This document shows positions 33,551 through 44,800 of a stretch of DNA of 64,000 nucleotides, one piece after another (position 1 is the stretch's first letter; each line of letters begins with the position of its first letter). The notes beneath the pieces were generated by a model. The model was not told the origin of the DNA. It saw only the letters and a program-made list of their open reading frames with translations, and ran no database searches. This stretch comes from Guillardia theta CCMP2712 (Eukaryota > Cryptophyceae > Pyrenomonadales > Geminigeraceae): the NCBI RefSeq assembly GCF_000315625.1, contig NW_005434659.1:495142-559141 (forward strand). Reading direction: 5' to 3'. The translations under genes were made by a program, and so were the position numbers.

Positions 33551-33734
33551 ACTTAGTGACGATGATGATTGTGACAGTAAGAAGGACTGAGGAAGACGGG
33601 GAGAGAGAGACGGGGAGAAGGAACTTAGAGTCAGAGTCATCGGACAGGGCTCTTGGCCAATCGTGACGGCGACGAGTAGCGATAGCGCGACACGAAAAAA
33701 GCTTGTGTGCGACTCTCAGCTCTGCTCATATCAC

Positions 33735-36700
33735 TTAGCACGCAAACTTCCTCCGTCCTCCCGCGTACCTTCGAGTTGTCGCCCTCATGCAGGCAAGTGC
33801 AGCGCCGACGAGGCTCTGGGGAGGGTCAGCGGGGCCCAGTAGCCTGAAGGCACAAGGGAGGACCTGCGAGGACCGGGTCGACTTCTCGGACGTAGCGACA
33901 GGCTTGAAGCTGCCGGGGGAGCAAGGGTCACTGAGCAGAGGGACTGAGTCGCGGGCCTCGCACCTGGTGGCAGAGCTATGAGACAGGTAGCGGTGCCCCT
34001 CGTACAAGCTCGACTGCTCCACGTCATCGGGAGGCCACGAGACGCGGCCGCGGCTTCTCGAGGCAGGGAGGAGGGAGTGAGAGCTGAGCCGGCTCTTGCC
34101 TTGGTATGACCCCTTCCTCGACATGAGCTCTGACCGGAGGCTGCCACACCGTCACAACCACCGCACAAGCAACCGCACAGCCCTGCCTCGTCTCGAATCG
34201 TTTGCTCGCAGGAGACAGGTTCGCGCTGGGCCCTCCAGACTCTTTGAGGGCCGGGGCCTTGCTTGGAAGAGGAGAGAAGGAGGAGGAGGAGAACTGGAGC
34301 TGACTCTTCTGGTTGTCTGCATCGCCGTGAGAGTTCTGCCATCCGAGGACGTTGGTCGAGTCGCACGTCATCACGTCCCCACAGTTGCAGCACTGCGACG
34401 CAGCAGTCGCGTCAGACACGCTGCTCGTCCCCGTCCCCCCTCTCGCCCTCACCTGGATGATGGGAAACGATCCAAACTCGAGCGACAATGTTCCCCACAC
34501 GCGTTTCATGTCCGTCAGGCTGGACAAGATCCTGGGCGGGAGCTCGACTGCCGATTCGCCATCCTGAAAGCCAGCAGGTGACCAAGAGCACAGCAAGTGC
34601 AGTCAAAGGTACCACGAAGAGAGAACGAATGTCCGCGAACTGAATGCCCCACATCATGGTCGACCCGTGATAAAACTTCCCTGAGACTGAACTTTTCCTG
34701 CGCTCACTCACAAACAGCTTTCAAGCAATCATGCAAGTAGCACTTTGGCGCAGCCGAGCGGCTGCTCGCTTGAGACTTTTGGAGGCTGCCGCAAGTCTCG
34801 ATCTCGAGGGAGCATATCAGGTCCGTCGCTTCACGGATAAGTCAGGACTGCTCAAGTCAGGTTTGATCGAAGGAACCTTGGTCCCTCTGGATGTGATAGC
34901 TCCCGTAGTAGTTCGCTCCAAACAACAGTCTGCTCGTTGACTCTCTTTCCAACACCTCCTGCAACACCCAACAGCCTCACAAGCTCTGTCCCTCCCTCTC
35001 AATCCCTCTCACCGTCGCCAGGCAGAAAGTACCATCCTCCTTGAGCGTGAGGGACAGGGAAGCCGTGAAGGACTGACCGCTAGGTGGTGAAGAAGTCTTG
35101 GTGCGATCTGCAACGTACAACTTCCACATCAGCTTCACTGGAAGCCAGCAGGGGGGGTGGACCTTGTCGACTTTCTTTGGAGCGCCATGTACATTCCGAG
35201 CTGAACCTCACCTGCGGCTCTAGTCAGGAGTGATGCAGCCGAATCTTCCAAGAGACCATCGAGGGAGTGCGATCGACGACCAGCTCCTCGTCGTTCAACA
35301 GCCAGAGGTTGTTCCCGTCTGCTGCAGCGACATCATCGCCGTCACGAGCAGCGAGCGAGTTGGTGGAGAGGTTGTCGGGGCTCTGACTTCCGATCGAATC
35401 TCTGGGGCCATCAGTCAGTCGTTCTTGCCAGGCGCTCACAGACTTGACCTCGACTGCCCATTGAGCGCGTGAAAGGCAGGATGTGACAATAAAGATCGCC
35501 TATGGCATGCCGTGAGTCTGTAAGAGATCGCCGTGGCTGCGCCACGAACCTGCTGCTGTGTGAGGAGTTGGAAGACGAGTTGGAAGACGAGTTGGAAGAA
35601 TTGTTCTGTGAGGAAACGCTCTCCCCCCTCTTGTTCTCTGACTCGTTGCACATGTCTGCATTGTCATCTTTGATTTCCGGAAGGGCTCGATTGTTTGGAG
35701 TGTGAATGGCCGGGGCGCAAATCGGCGACAAGGTTTCTAATCCATCGCAGAATCTTGAGAGAAAGTCAGGGCAGAGCGCCCAGCAACCTTGTTCACCGAC
35801 CTGACCCTCGATCCTGGGCACACAAACCTCGGGCCGCTGCGACCTTTGAGGCAAGAAGCTGGAAATCTTTGAGCGTGTATGGTTAACAAGAATCACAGGG
35901 AGGACCTGGAGTAGCGGGAGTAGACGGAGCCACCTCTTGATGCTCTGAAACCAACGTCAGCACTTGTCGAGCGAGCTGTGTCGACTAGTCACCAGTGGCC
36001 CGTGGGCTCTCTGCAATGACTGAGTCTTGCGTTATGGACGGCCATTCAATCTTCTTCTGCTCGTTGTACTACATGAGGGCGGAGGGAAAGAGGCAGCCCA
36101 CGGACTCACCGAGCGAGGGGACTCGAGGCAGAAAGACTCGTTCTCGTGAATCTCCTTGTTCACAGTGTTGTCGTTGGGACTTGGGTCCTCTTGGCTCATG
36201 GCCGACTGGACAGGCGGTCAGTCATGTTCAACAGCACCAACACGTCATCACAGGAGCTACTGGAGTCAGATTGATGCTGATGGAAGTCTGACTCAGGAAG
36301 TTTGATCTGTGGGACCTGGTGAGAGTGAAAGGTGAACTACAAGTGCGAGCAGAAACCAGAGGCACCTGGGTCCGAGAGAGAGGTCGCCTGCTAGGCTCTC
36401 AGCCTGTGAAGCTTCTCGGAGGTGCTGGAGCTCACACTCAACGGGAGCAAGACAAGCGAGAGGGGAGGGTACGTTGGTTTGCATCGCACAGAAGAGATCA
36501 GCCATGCAAGGAGAGCCTGAGAGATTGGAGGCGTTGGAACCAAGAGGTGTGCACTCAAGGAAGGAAGGCTTCACGGGAGTTCCTTCCAAGCATGGGAAGA
36601 TTCCTCCTGCACGGCATCATCAGCGTGAGAAAAACTTGATAGCTGAGCAAGGGACCTTTCGAAGGTTGCTCGGGAGATTTGAGGTCTGTGATCCACGACT

Positions 36701-37080
36701 CAGGAAACTCTGGGTCTTCCTCTTCTTCTGAGGTGAAGGTCACGTTCTCGTCTTCCCGGAAGCTGTCGGGGTGAATGAGAGACTGCATGCCGATCGTCAA
36801 GTCCATGACAGTCTGAACTTCAGACTCCGAGGGGTCCTCCTTCTCAGACGCATCTTCCGCTGACGCCCCTTCCCTCTTCTCTGGGTGGTATGCCAGAGCC
36901 TCGTCGAGCGGTGGGAATGCAATTCTGTCATTCGCCTTGAACGGATTCCTGCGTTTGTTGTTGGGGTTTGAATTCTCCTCCGACGGTGCAGGAACATCAG
37001 TATGACCCCCTCGCATCCTTGCTTTCTCGGCTGCTTTCCTTTCTCGCCTTCTCACATCACCCGTGAAAGCTGATGATTGT
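33735..37080 (-). CDS. probable membrane-anchored multi-exon protein with Asn/Ser-rich lumenal linker
   Basis: Minus-strand coding exons run through this interval and may be one gene or two. The 5' part (37080-36640) is charged, with RRRERKAAEKARMRGGHTDV and ESEVQTVMDLTIGMQSLIHP. An exon after a TTTCAG acceptor near 35944 carries a membrane anchor, SIKRWLRLLPLLQVLPVILV. The segment PEVCVPRIEGQVGEQGCWAL and an NSSNSSSNSS run rich in N-glycosylation sites follow. Further exons read WKLYVADRTKTSSPPSGQSF, LSLTLKEDGTFCLAT, SSVSGKFYHGSTMMWGIQFA and PPRILSSLTDMKRVWGTLSL, which look like a beta-barrel. Topology and boundaries are inferred; no family is recognised. Confidence 0.4.
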
Positions 37081-37559
37081 AACAAGATTTCAGTCAACAA
37101 CAGCAAACAAGGAGGTCAAACCAAGCAAAGGAGAAGCATGTGAGGCATCATGTGTTACGGATCCATGGAATCGTGATTCGATGAAACGTACAACAAACAA
37201 GACTGGAATGTACTATTTATCTACCAGACGGAATCATACAGGACGATTAGTGAAAAATTGAAACAAAATGAGCAAGTTAGAATGAGAAACTGAACAATAT
37301 ACAATGTACAGAAAAGGCAGGGAAAACAGAGAAATCAGTGGAGCTGAGATGATTTGGTGATATTAGCGGAGGAGGAAAGGCAACATGTAGTTTCGAAAGA
37401 AGCCCCAAATGAACGAGTGAACTTGCATGGATATGAAGTAGTTGAAATGAAGGGATGAGAGGGAAAACAGGGAAAAGGGAGAGGAAAGTCATCGGTAAAC
37501 AGATACGATGGGGGGGCAGGAATGAATATGGTGTGAATTTAAGAAGATCTATCAGCAGA

Positions 37560-37660
37560 ACAGCAGAGCAGCAGGAGCAGCAGGAGCAGCAGCAGCAGCA
37601 GCAGCAGGAGCAGCAGCAGCAGGAACAGGAGCAGCAGCAGCAGCAGCAGGAGCTCCTGTG
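37560..37660 (+). repeat. imperfect (CAG)n/(CAGGAG)n tract
   Basis: About 100 bp of CAG triplets with GAG and GAA interruptions, 100 bp upstream of the dehydrogenase-RING start codon. It is probably in the 5' UTR or promoter. It would read Gln-, Ser- or Ala-rich in different frames, but no frame joins it to the downstream gene. Confidence 0.75.
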
Positions 37661-37759
37661 TTGTTCACGCATGGACGGGCACGGGGGCGGGCAGGGTTCA
37701 GAGGCGGGTCAAGCTCTGAGCCACTAGCTGGAAGGCGTGGCTTATTTTCCGTTACAAAC

Positions 37760-38680
37760 ATGGAACCACATTTTGTAACGGTTTTTGGTGGTGAACCCGT
37801 AGGGATGGAGGGGACAGATTTCGTGGTGGTGGGAGCCGGGAGGATGGGGGCGAGCATCGCAGGTTACCTTGCGACATGCGGGAAGACAGTAGGTATGCAC
37901 GACAGAACAGAGTTCGACATGAACAAAGGGATGGAGATCTTGCGGGCTGACATGAAGGCGTACGTGGAGAAAGGGCTGCTCACTGAACAGGACAAGGAGG
38001 AGGCGGTTAGGAGAATTCGGCTGGTGGGGACGCATGATGAGGTTGTTAAGTCCAAGGTCGTGATTGAGTGCATCTTCGAAAATGTTGAGGAGAAGAGAAA
38101 ACTCTTCAGCTCTCTCATTGCGTCAGCAGAGAAAGCGAAGCTGCGTCCGATCCTCGCCACAAACTCCATCAATTTCTCGATCAAGGACATTGTACCGAAC
38201 CGCGAGGAGATCTCGATGACGACGTGCGGGATCAGATTTCTCCATCCTGTATGGTTCATACCTCCTGTGGAGATTTCTTCGCAAGAAGAGCAGCGGCCGT
38301 TAGAGCTGGCCGCGCTATGGGAGGAGTGCGTAGGGCTTGGGCTAGAGCCTTTCTACATGTCAACCAAGGGGCTGAAAGGGTTTGGTCGTAGGAAGTTATA
38401 CCAGGATGAAATTGACAAGTACCATCAGCACCGCAAGGCGACTGTCTCCTCCTCCCTCCGCGGAGGACAGGCACCCGCGCCCAGAGGTTCGGGCAGTGTG
38501 GGGAGGGAGTGCGGTATCTGCATGGAGCCGAGCAGGGTGAGCATGATTTTGAGTCCCTGCGGGCACAAAGACCTCTGCAAGGAGTGCACGAACAAGATCA
38601 TGAGTGGAACTAGGACATGCCCGACATGCAGGAGGGCAGTGGAACGAGTGCTCGAGGCAGACTCGGGTGCTGACCTTTGA
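37760..38680 (+). CDS. 3-hydroxyacyl-CoA-dehydrogenase-like NAD domain fused to C-terminal RING finger
   Basis: A single-exon gene of 306 residues starting MEPHFVTVFGGEPVGMEG. Residues about 18-200 form a dehydrogenase NAD-binding domain: a VVGAGRMGASIAGYLATCGK dinucleotide fold, EEAVRRIRLVGTHDEVV, IECIFENVEEKRKLFSSL, ILATNSINFSIKDI and IRFLHPVWFIPPVEIS. In active L-3-hydroxyacyl-CoA dehydrogenases the last motif is GLHFFNPVPVMKLVEV with a catalytic His; here Arg replaces that His while the paired Glu remains, so catalysis is doubtful. The C-terminal dehydrogenase domain is absent. After a Ser/Gly linker a C3HC4 RING follows: CGICMEPSRVSMILSPCGHK, LCKECTN, CPTCRRAVERVL, of the PCGHxxLC type found in IAP/MDM2-like ligases. 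An NAD(H)- or acyl-CoA-sensing E3 ligase is a hypothesis. Confidence 0.85.
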   Translation: MEPHFVTVFGGEPVGMEGTDFVVVGAGRMGASIAGYLATCGKTVGMHDRTEFDMNKGMEILRADMKAYVEKGLLTEQDKEEAVRRIRLVGTHDEVVKSKVVIECIFENVEEKRKLFSSLIASAEKAKLRPILATNSINFSIKDIVPNREEISMTTCGIRFLHPVWFIPPVEISSQEEQRPLELAALWEECVGLGLEPFYMSTKGLKGFGRRKLYQDEIDKYHQHRKATVSSSLRGGQAPAPRGSGSVGRECGICMEPSRVSMILSPCGHKDLCKECTNKIMSGTRTCPTCRRAVERVLEADSGADL

Positions 38681-39719
38681 AGGACTTGCAAGTGCAGCAG
38701 GTCGGAAGTGCCATGCGCATTGCTCCGGCCTTGAGATCGTGGCATGTATGAGATCTTGTTTCAGGACTAGCCTTGAGAGTGTTGTACCTATTAAATCTTT
38801 CTGCACATCGCTAAGGACACTGCCAGCATGTGTTGCTCCCCGGCAGCAAGATGCCTCGGCAAATCGGAAAACGTTGAGCAGAACCGTTGATGGCGTTATC
38901 CGGTTGCCTTGACAGCACAAAAGAAGGAATCAGTGTCTCAACAAGTAACTCGTTTCGTATCACAATCAACACTCATGCGAAGACTCGGATTAGCATAGCG
39001 AAAGTTATATTTCATGTTGCCAGCATGACAGCTGTCATAAGACAGAAAGAGAAGTTTGGTTATCTTCAGAGTCTTCAGTCTAAGGTCGACTTGCTAGGAG
39101 CCAACAGATGTCAAACGCTCATGGCATCAGCAGCATCGGCAGCATCGGCAGCGCATCATGAGCTCGAGCAAGCTCCCTTACCTCTCGCCAGCATGTCAGC
39201 GGCCGGGGCGAACCAACACTCATGACCCCACCCTTCTCTACAATGGGGGGTAGCTGAACAAGGGGTGGTATCTGATAGGTGGGTTCTGAATGAGGAATTC
39301 AGGGGTAGAGATGATAGGAATGTGGGTGAGAAGGGTGGGGTGGAATCAAAAGGGGGGGTAGAGTAGATCACAGTCTGAAGTAGGGGTAGTGGGGATGCGC
39401 CTCACCAGAGCATGTGCCGCTCATGGAGATCCGAAAGGGGGGGGGAGGGTGGGGAGGAGGAGGAGGAGGAGGAGGAGGAGGTGATGGAGAGGATATGAGT
39501 CTGAGAGGATATGAGATGGAGAAATATGAGACGGAAGGCAGCAGGGTAAGATCACAACAGAGCTCATGTGGAGGTTTGAGAAAGGAAATTGATGAAGGAG
39601 ATTTGTGCCTCAATGGCATGAAGCTCTCGACAACCATGCTAACTCTAGTCTTGAGGTAGGGGTGCAAGTTGCAACAAAGTGACATTGCTGCAGGATTGAT
39701 GCTCAACAACATCGTTGAG
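38681..39719. other. gene-free spacer with G-rich tract
   Basis: No convincing gene. The part 39225-39400 is a GGGGTAG/GGGTGG-type tract, and 39436-39480 holds a GGGGGG run and GGAGGA repeats. The remainder is ordinary spacer. Confidence 0.4.
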
Positions 39720-39743
39720 ATGGTTTGCCTTCGACATCATATC

Positions 39744-41650
39744 ATGTTTCGCATTCTATTCCTTTGCGCCATGATATTTGTCAGGATGCCGCATGAAAGC
39801 ATGGCAAGCATGAATCAGTGCATGAGCTCAGTCAGACGATCGTGCGGCCTCTCTGCAGATGGTTGTCCGTCGGTTGTGAGGAGAAGAGGCATCAGGCTGC
39901 TCTGCTTGCGAGTGCGTGGGGGATCAACGAAATCGGATGAAAGCTCCTCTTCTATGGAGGATTCGGTGATGACACAAGACCTGCGGGTCCGTCAATGTGA
40001 CGGAGTTTGCTTCACAGACTCCGGACATTCAAAGTGACTTGTCCTCTCTTTCTTCATCGTCCGATGCAGTAACGTCGTCTTGTGTGCTGGTTGTAGCTGA
40101 TTGTGCTGCTGCAGCCAAAGCAAGCGAGCCATGAAGAAACGAAGCCGACAATTGGTGCTGTAAAAGACGAAGATGAGTCGGAGAAGAGTGATCCGGTGAA
40201 TGAGGCTATCTCGAGTGCTTTTGCTCTGGAGTATCAGCAGCGGAACGAGAAAACGAGGAGAGATTACGCCGCCAAGTTCCAACAGGGTGTTGGTAGTGGA
40301 ACAGCGGGAGTAGCGGGCGAGCCGACCGAGCTGCTTCCCAGGTTCGAGCCTGTCTTCAGCGGTCACAACATGGAGGTCATTGAGGATGGTCGAACGCTGC
40401 GGAAGAAGGACTGGAGCATCGTGCATGGCCGAGTCCTCGGTCTGGACAGGAAGGTGTGGTACGAAGACAAGGAAGAGAACGTGGCGTATGGCTACCAGGC
40501 TCCTTCCACCCTCGTGTTGGGCAGATCCTCCTCCATGGGCGTCGAGCGCTACTCCTTTCTCATCCGAGAGATCCAAGGAGGGAGCTTTTTCCTCGGCTTC
40601 CTCGAGCTTCCCTTCAAGCCGGTGCAGCAGTGGCCCAACTTCTTTGATACCTGCGCCTGGATGCTCGCAGATGGAGGGAACGTGTTCCGCACGGGGCCCG
40701 ACGTAGGAGGAGAAGGATACTACGACTCGCCGCAGGACGAGCTTCCTCTGATGGGGAGGAGGTTTGCGATGAAGACGGGGTTCGAGGTACTGACGGAGCT
40801 GCTGCGGCGGGAGCTCTACACTCAATACCCCAACGTGACGACACCAGGGATCTGGACGTTCGGGGAAGGGTCGGTGGTGTCGCTAGAGATCAACAGGGAG
40901 GAGAGGGAGCTGCGCTTCGAAGTTAACGACGCTCCTCCCTTCACCCTGCGCAACGTCTCCTCCTCCGCCCTGCCCTTCGTGACGCTCCTGTACCCCAACG
41001 ACACCGTCTCCCTCCTCTCTCCCGCCGAGGAGCAGTTCTTTCGTGCAAGGTGGAAGTCGAAGAGGAGGGGGCCGGAGGACCCGGACTACTGGGTGTGGGA
41101 CTGGGAGCGATGGCGCCCGTCCGACGGTGGTCTGATCTGGAAGGATGGGAAGTACGTGGAGGATCCTAACAAGAAGAACAGGTGGGAGAGAGGAAGGAGG
41201 GAAGAAGACGGGGACGGAGGGGGACGGAGGGTTTGACGAAATGCAGATGGTTTCCAACCTACGACAACAACGACGGGAGGAGCCCGGTCCCCGGGCTGAG
41301 CCTGACGGAGTACTTGATATTGAAGAGCTCGTATGACGAGCAGGCGCACGAGAAGCGGAAGAAGGAGAGGGAGAGACGAGACAAGAAGTATCGGCAACTC
41401 CTCCCTGCTTTCTCATGCGCTTCCGTTCCCCGCTACCTCCTCCACCCATCGTTGCTCTGCCAATCTCTCCCAGCCCTGTCCCCTCCGCACGTCTCTCCCC
41501 TTCCCCTCTTGACATCGAGATGGCAGGACACTGGAACGAGGGGACATGCCGAGAGAGCTGAAGCGAGTGATGAAGGAGGAGGACAAGGGTAAGTGGAGAG
41601 ATTTGGAGGAGAAGCTCGAGGAGCTGAAGAGCAGAGGCAAACTAAATTGA
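39744..41650 (+). CDS. secretory/plastid-targeted SPRY-like protein
   Basis: MFRILFLCAMIFVRMPHES is a signal peptide; in-frame ATGs at 39720 and earlier are alternatives. A basic Ser-rich stretch (SVRRSCGLSADGCPSVVRRR, then LRVRGG) follows, as in bipartite plastid leaders. After an intron near 39985-40095 the main exon holds KKDWSIVHGRVLGLDRKVWY, ERYSFLIREIQGGSFFLGFL and SVVSLEINREERELRFEVND. These resemble two SPRY/B30.2 halves, a beta-sandwich used for binding. WVWDWERWRPSDGGLIWKDG follows, and later exons give a charged C-terminus: YDEQAHEKRKKERERRDKKY, then MPRELKRVMKEEDKGKWRDL and the stop at 41650. The last junction fits a GC-AG intron from about 41393. Compartment and SPRY assignment are inferred. 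Confidence 0.5.
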
Positions 41651-41737
41651 ATCGTAACGTCCTGACGCAAACTAAATTGAATCGTAACGTCCTCATTCTC
41701 CTCGTGTACCCTCGTCTCCCTCTCGTCGCCCCCCCCC

Positions 41738-41784
41738 CCCTCCTCCTCCTCCTCCTCCTCCTCCTCCTCCTCCTCCTCCTCCTC
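41738..41784 (+). repeat. (CCT)n microsatellite with preceding C run
   Basis: A C-run followed by about 15 CTC/CCT triplets and then CATCAT triplets, in the short spacer between the SPRY-like gene (stop 41650) and the GLE1-like gene (stop 41840, opposite strand). Confidence 0.85.
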
Positions 41785-41839
41785 GTCATCATCATCATCA
41801 TCGCTCTCCCTCTCCCCCATCTGCCTGTCCCGAAGCCTC

Positions 41840-44800
41840 TCATCTTTCATTGAGAACGTCTCCGTAAGTCCTCGGGCCCTCCGCTATGCCGATGTGCTGC
41901 ATGTACAACCTCCCGCCCTCGATCTGCGCCGTCCACCTCGGCTGCATCGTTCTCGGGTCCCAGTTCAAAGCCTGGGGCAAGTGAGATGACCGTGAGGAGG
42001 AGGAGAGATCGAGGAGTATGGTAGGAGAGGAGAGAGGAGGAGAGGAGAGGAGTATGGCAGGAGAGGGAGACAGGAGAGAGAAGGCGTGGAGACAGGAGAC
42101 AGGAAAATAGAGAGAGAGGAGGAGGGGTGGGGAGGGGGCGGAGGACGAAGAGAGAGGAGCTACCTCCAGCAGGTTCTGGAGGCCTCGGAGCTCATTGATA
42201 CGCATGTCGGTGATGTCGGAGGAAGCTGCTCTAACGAGGGGACAGTCTAAGAGAGTCTGCAAGGAGGGTCAGAGGGACGACAAGAGAGAAGGCGGGAGGA
42301 GAGAGGGAGGGAGGAGGGAGGGAGGAGGGAGGGAGGGAGGGAGGGAGGGAGGGAGNNNNNNNNNNNNNNNNNNNNNNNNNNNNNNNNNNNNNNNNNNNNN
42401 NNNNNNNNNNNNNNNNNNNNNNNNNNNNNNNNNNNNNNNNNNNNNNNNNNNNNNNGCTCGTCTCCTCAGGATCCCCATCTCCTCCTCCTCCTCCTCCTCC
42501 TCCTCCTCCTCCTCCTCCTCCTCCTCCTCCTCCTCCTTCCCCTCCCCCTCCCCCTCCTTACCCGTATTTCTGGTCCCAGATCCTCCCAGCGACCTTGAGG
42601 ACGGTGTTGAGCGTCTCTGCCGCTGCCTCGAGCGCTTCAAGTGCGGCAGACGCGTTGGCTCCCTGCTGCAGTGCCGCCACGATGGACTGCTTCCCGCAGA
42701 ACTCTCTGACCCAGAGGTAGGTGAAGAAGGCGCTGCGGTCTGCATGAGCTGAACAAAACAGAACGGAGATAACAGGAGGAAAAGAAGAAGGTAGAGGAGG
42801 AGGACAAGCAGGAGGAGGACGAGCAGGACGAGGACGAGGAGGACGAGGAGGACGAGGAGGAGGAAATGAAACTTCAGGATGTTGTGAGAGTCGACAACCT
42901 ATTGACGTACTGTACGCCATCCACATTGATTGTCTGTAGCTCAGCACTTTTACCCACACCGATCGTGTCCTCCGCTAGCTGCTTGGCCGCGGCTAGCGAC
43001 AGTTCCTCGTTCTACAAGTGCTCAGCTCATCTCCCTCCCTCCCTCTCCTCACCTGCATCAAAGCAGCGAACATGTTCACGCATGCACGCGTCTCGCCATT
43101 TCCCTTGTTCAGTCGCTCCGACGGTTCAGCTCGGCATCGCATGTGCGGCACTCCCACGTGCTCATCCCCCAGCAGCTGCCCGAGGAACTTGAGGAAGGAC
43201 AACCCCTCCTCAGAAGCCCCGGCCACCCGACCCAGACATGCCGACCATGCGAAGCCCTGGAAGCCTCCGCCGAAGGTGAACATCTTAGGCAGCTGCTGAA
43301 TGCGCTCGACGAACTTCTCGGCGAGCTTCGCCTGGATCAGCTCCTTCATCGTCTTCTTCTCCTCCTCGCTCTTGCCCGCCATCAGCTGCGTCAGGCTCTG
43401 CACGGTATCGTAGTAGATGGGTGAGGAACCAAGGGCGGAAGGGTCTCCACGCAGAACAGCCGAGAAGAATTTCGCTTTGTTGTCAATCTGCGACTTGTCG
43501 GACCCAATGTTGTTGAAACCAGCCCCATCTGAGATCTTCTTGAACATGTCGTGCTGCTCCTTGCTCAAGCTGTCCCACGTCCTCGAGAGCAGCGTGTCGA
43601 TATACTGCTCCCCCTCCTCCTCTTCCTGCTTGCTCGACTGGATTACGTAGGATTTCAAGGTTGCTATCTTCTTTTCTTCCTCCTCCTCTGATGCAAGAGC
43701 GTCGAGCATGGGGATCAGCGTGCTGGCCTCCGGAAGGGTCTTGCATATTTCGAGGACAGCTGCGCTTCCCTTGAGCGCGATCGCGATCTTCCTGGCCTGC
43801 TTGGGGTAGGAGGAGACGAGCGGGACGGAAGTGACCTGCAGGAAGGTGCTCATGTGCTGCAGCATGTACTTGATCCTCTCCCTGTCCTCGTCGTGCGCTA
43901 CAGGACCAGAGCAGAGGCGAGCAGCACTGGCGAGCCATGTGTACATCCTCTCCTCCGCTGACCGCTTGGGGCCGTTGGGGTCAAACTGCTGGAACGTCCC
44001 GTGAGTCCACTTGGCGTCCATGCCGGAGAGAGCGACGAGGAGGCGAGCGAACATCTCCGTGACTCCCGTCCCTCCCTCCGGGTACATCACGTGCGGGATC
44101 AGCTTCGCTCCTCGCTTGTGCGTCGCCTCCTTGGATCCGAAAAGCTTCCGCTCCACCTGCACGGCCCCGTCGGCGCCGGGGGAGTCGGAAAGGATGCGGA
44201 TCCATTCCTCATCCAGCAGGCAGATTGACGCGATGTTCCCCACCTTGAGCGGTTTATCCTTTACCAGGAAGATGTTCGTCGCCGCTGCGTCCACGTCCTC
44301 CTTCAGCCTCGCGCTGTACTCGGGGATGGGAAGCGGAAACCTGTTGCAGTCTCGTCTACCGGAGATGGGGAGGCCAAGGGGACAGCGGAGGCTGTTAGGC
44401 TCGTTCTTGTTCTTGTAGGGCTGGCGGGAAGGGGCAAAGAAGGGGAGCAGAGCAGCGCAGCGAGAGATACAGAGCTTGACGAGGATGGGAAGGACGTTGG
44501 GGAGGATAGAAATGATCTCGAGGGTCAGGCTGACGGCTGCTTCCTTGGAGTCTGAGCGGGTCAGGACGAGGGCAATCAGCAACGCTCGCAGCTTTGTGCT
44601 GCCACCAGAGTCCATCTGGCTATCTCGTTCCTTGGCAAACTGTCGGAGCTTCTCCGCTCGATCCTGCAGGCTCAAGCTGCTCTTGAGGTGCTGCGGCCCT
44701 GACTCCTCCCACACCTCTGCGCTGAGTTCAGAGATCCCCTTGCAAACATCGCCCAGCTGAGCCCGAGCTCTCACGAGATCCGCGATGTCATGAGTGGCGA

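Noticed and set aside
34731-34940. Small plus-strand ORF (begins MQVALWRSRAAARL)
   Set aside because: Antisense to minus-strand exons whose splice phases make sense; no independent support.
41433-41850. Minus-strand ORFs with long Arg or Glu runs
   Set aside because: Translations of the CTC/CCT microsatellite at 41738-41784.
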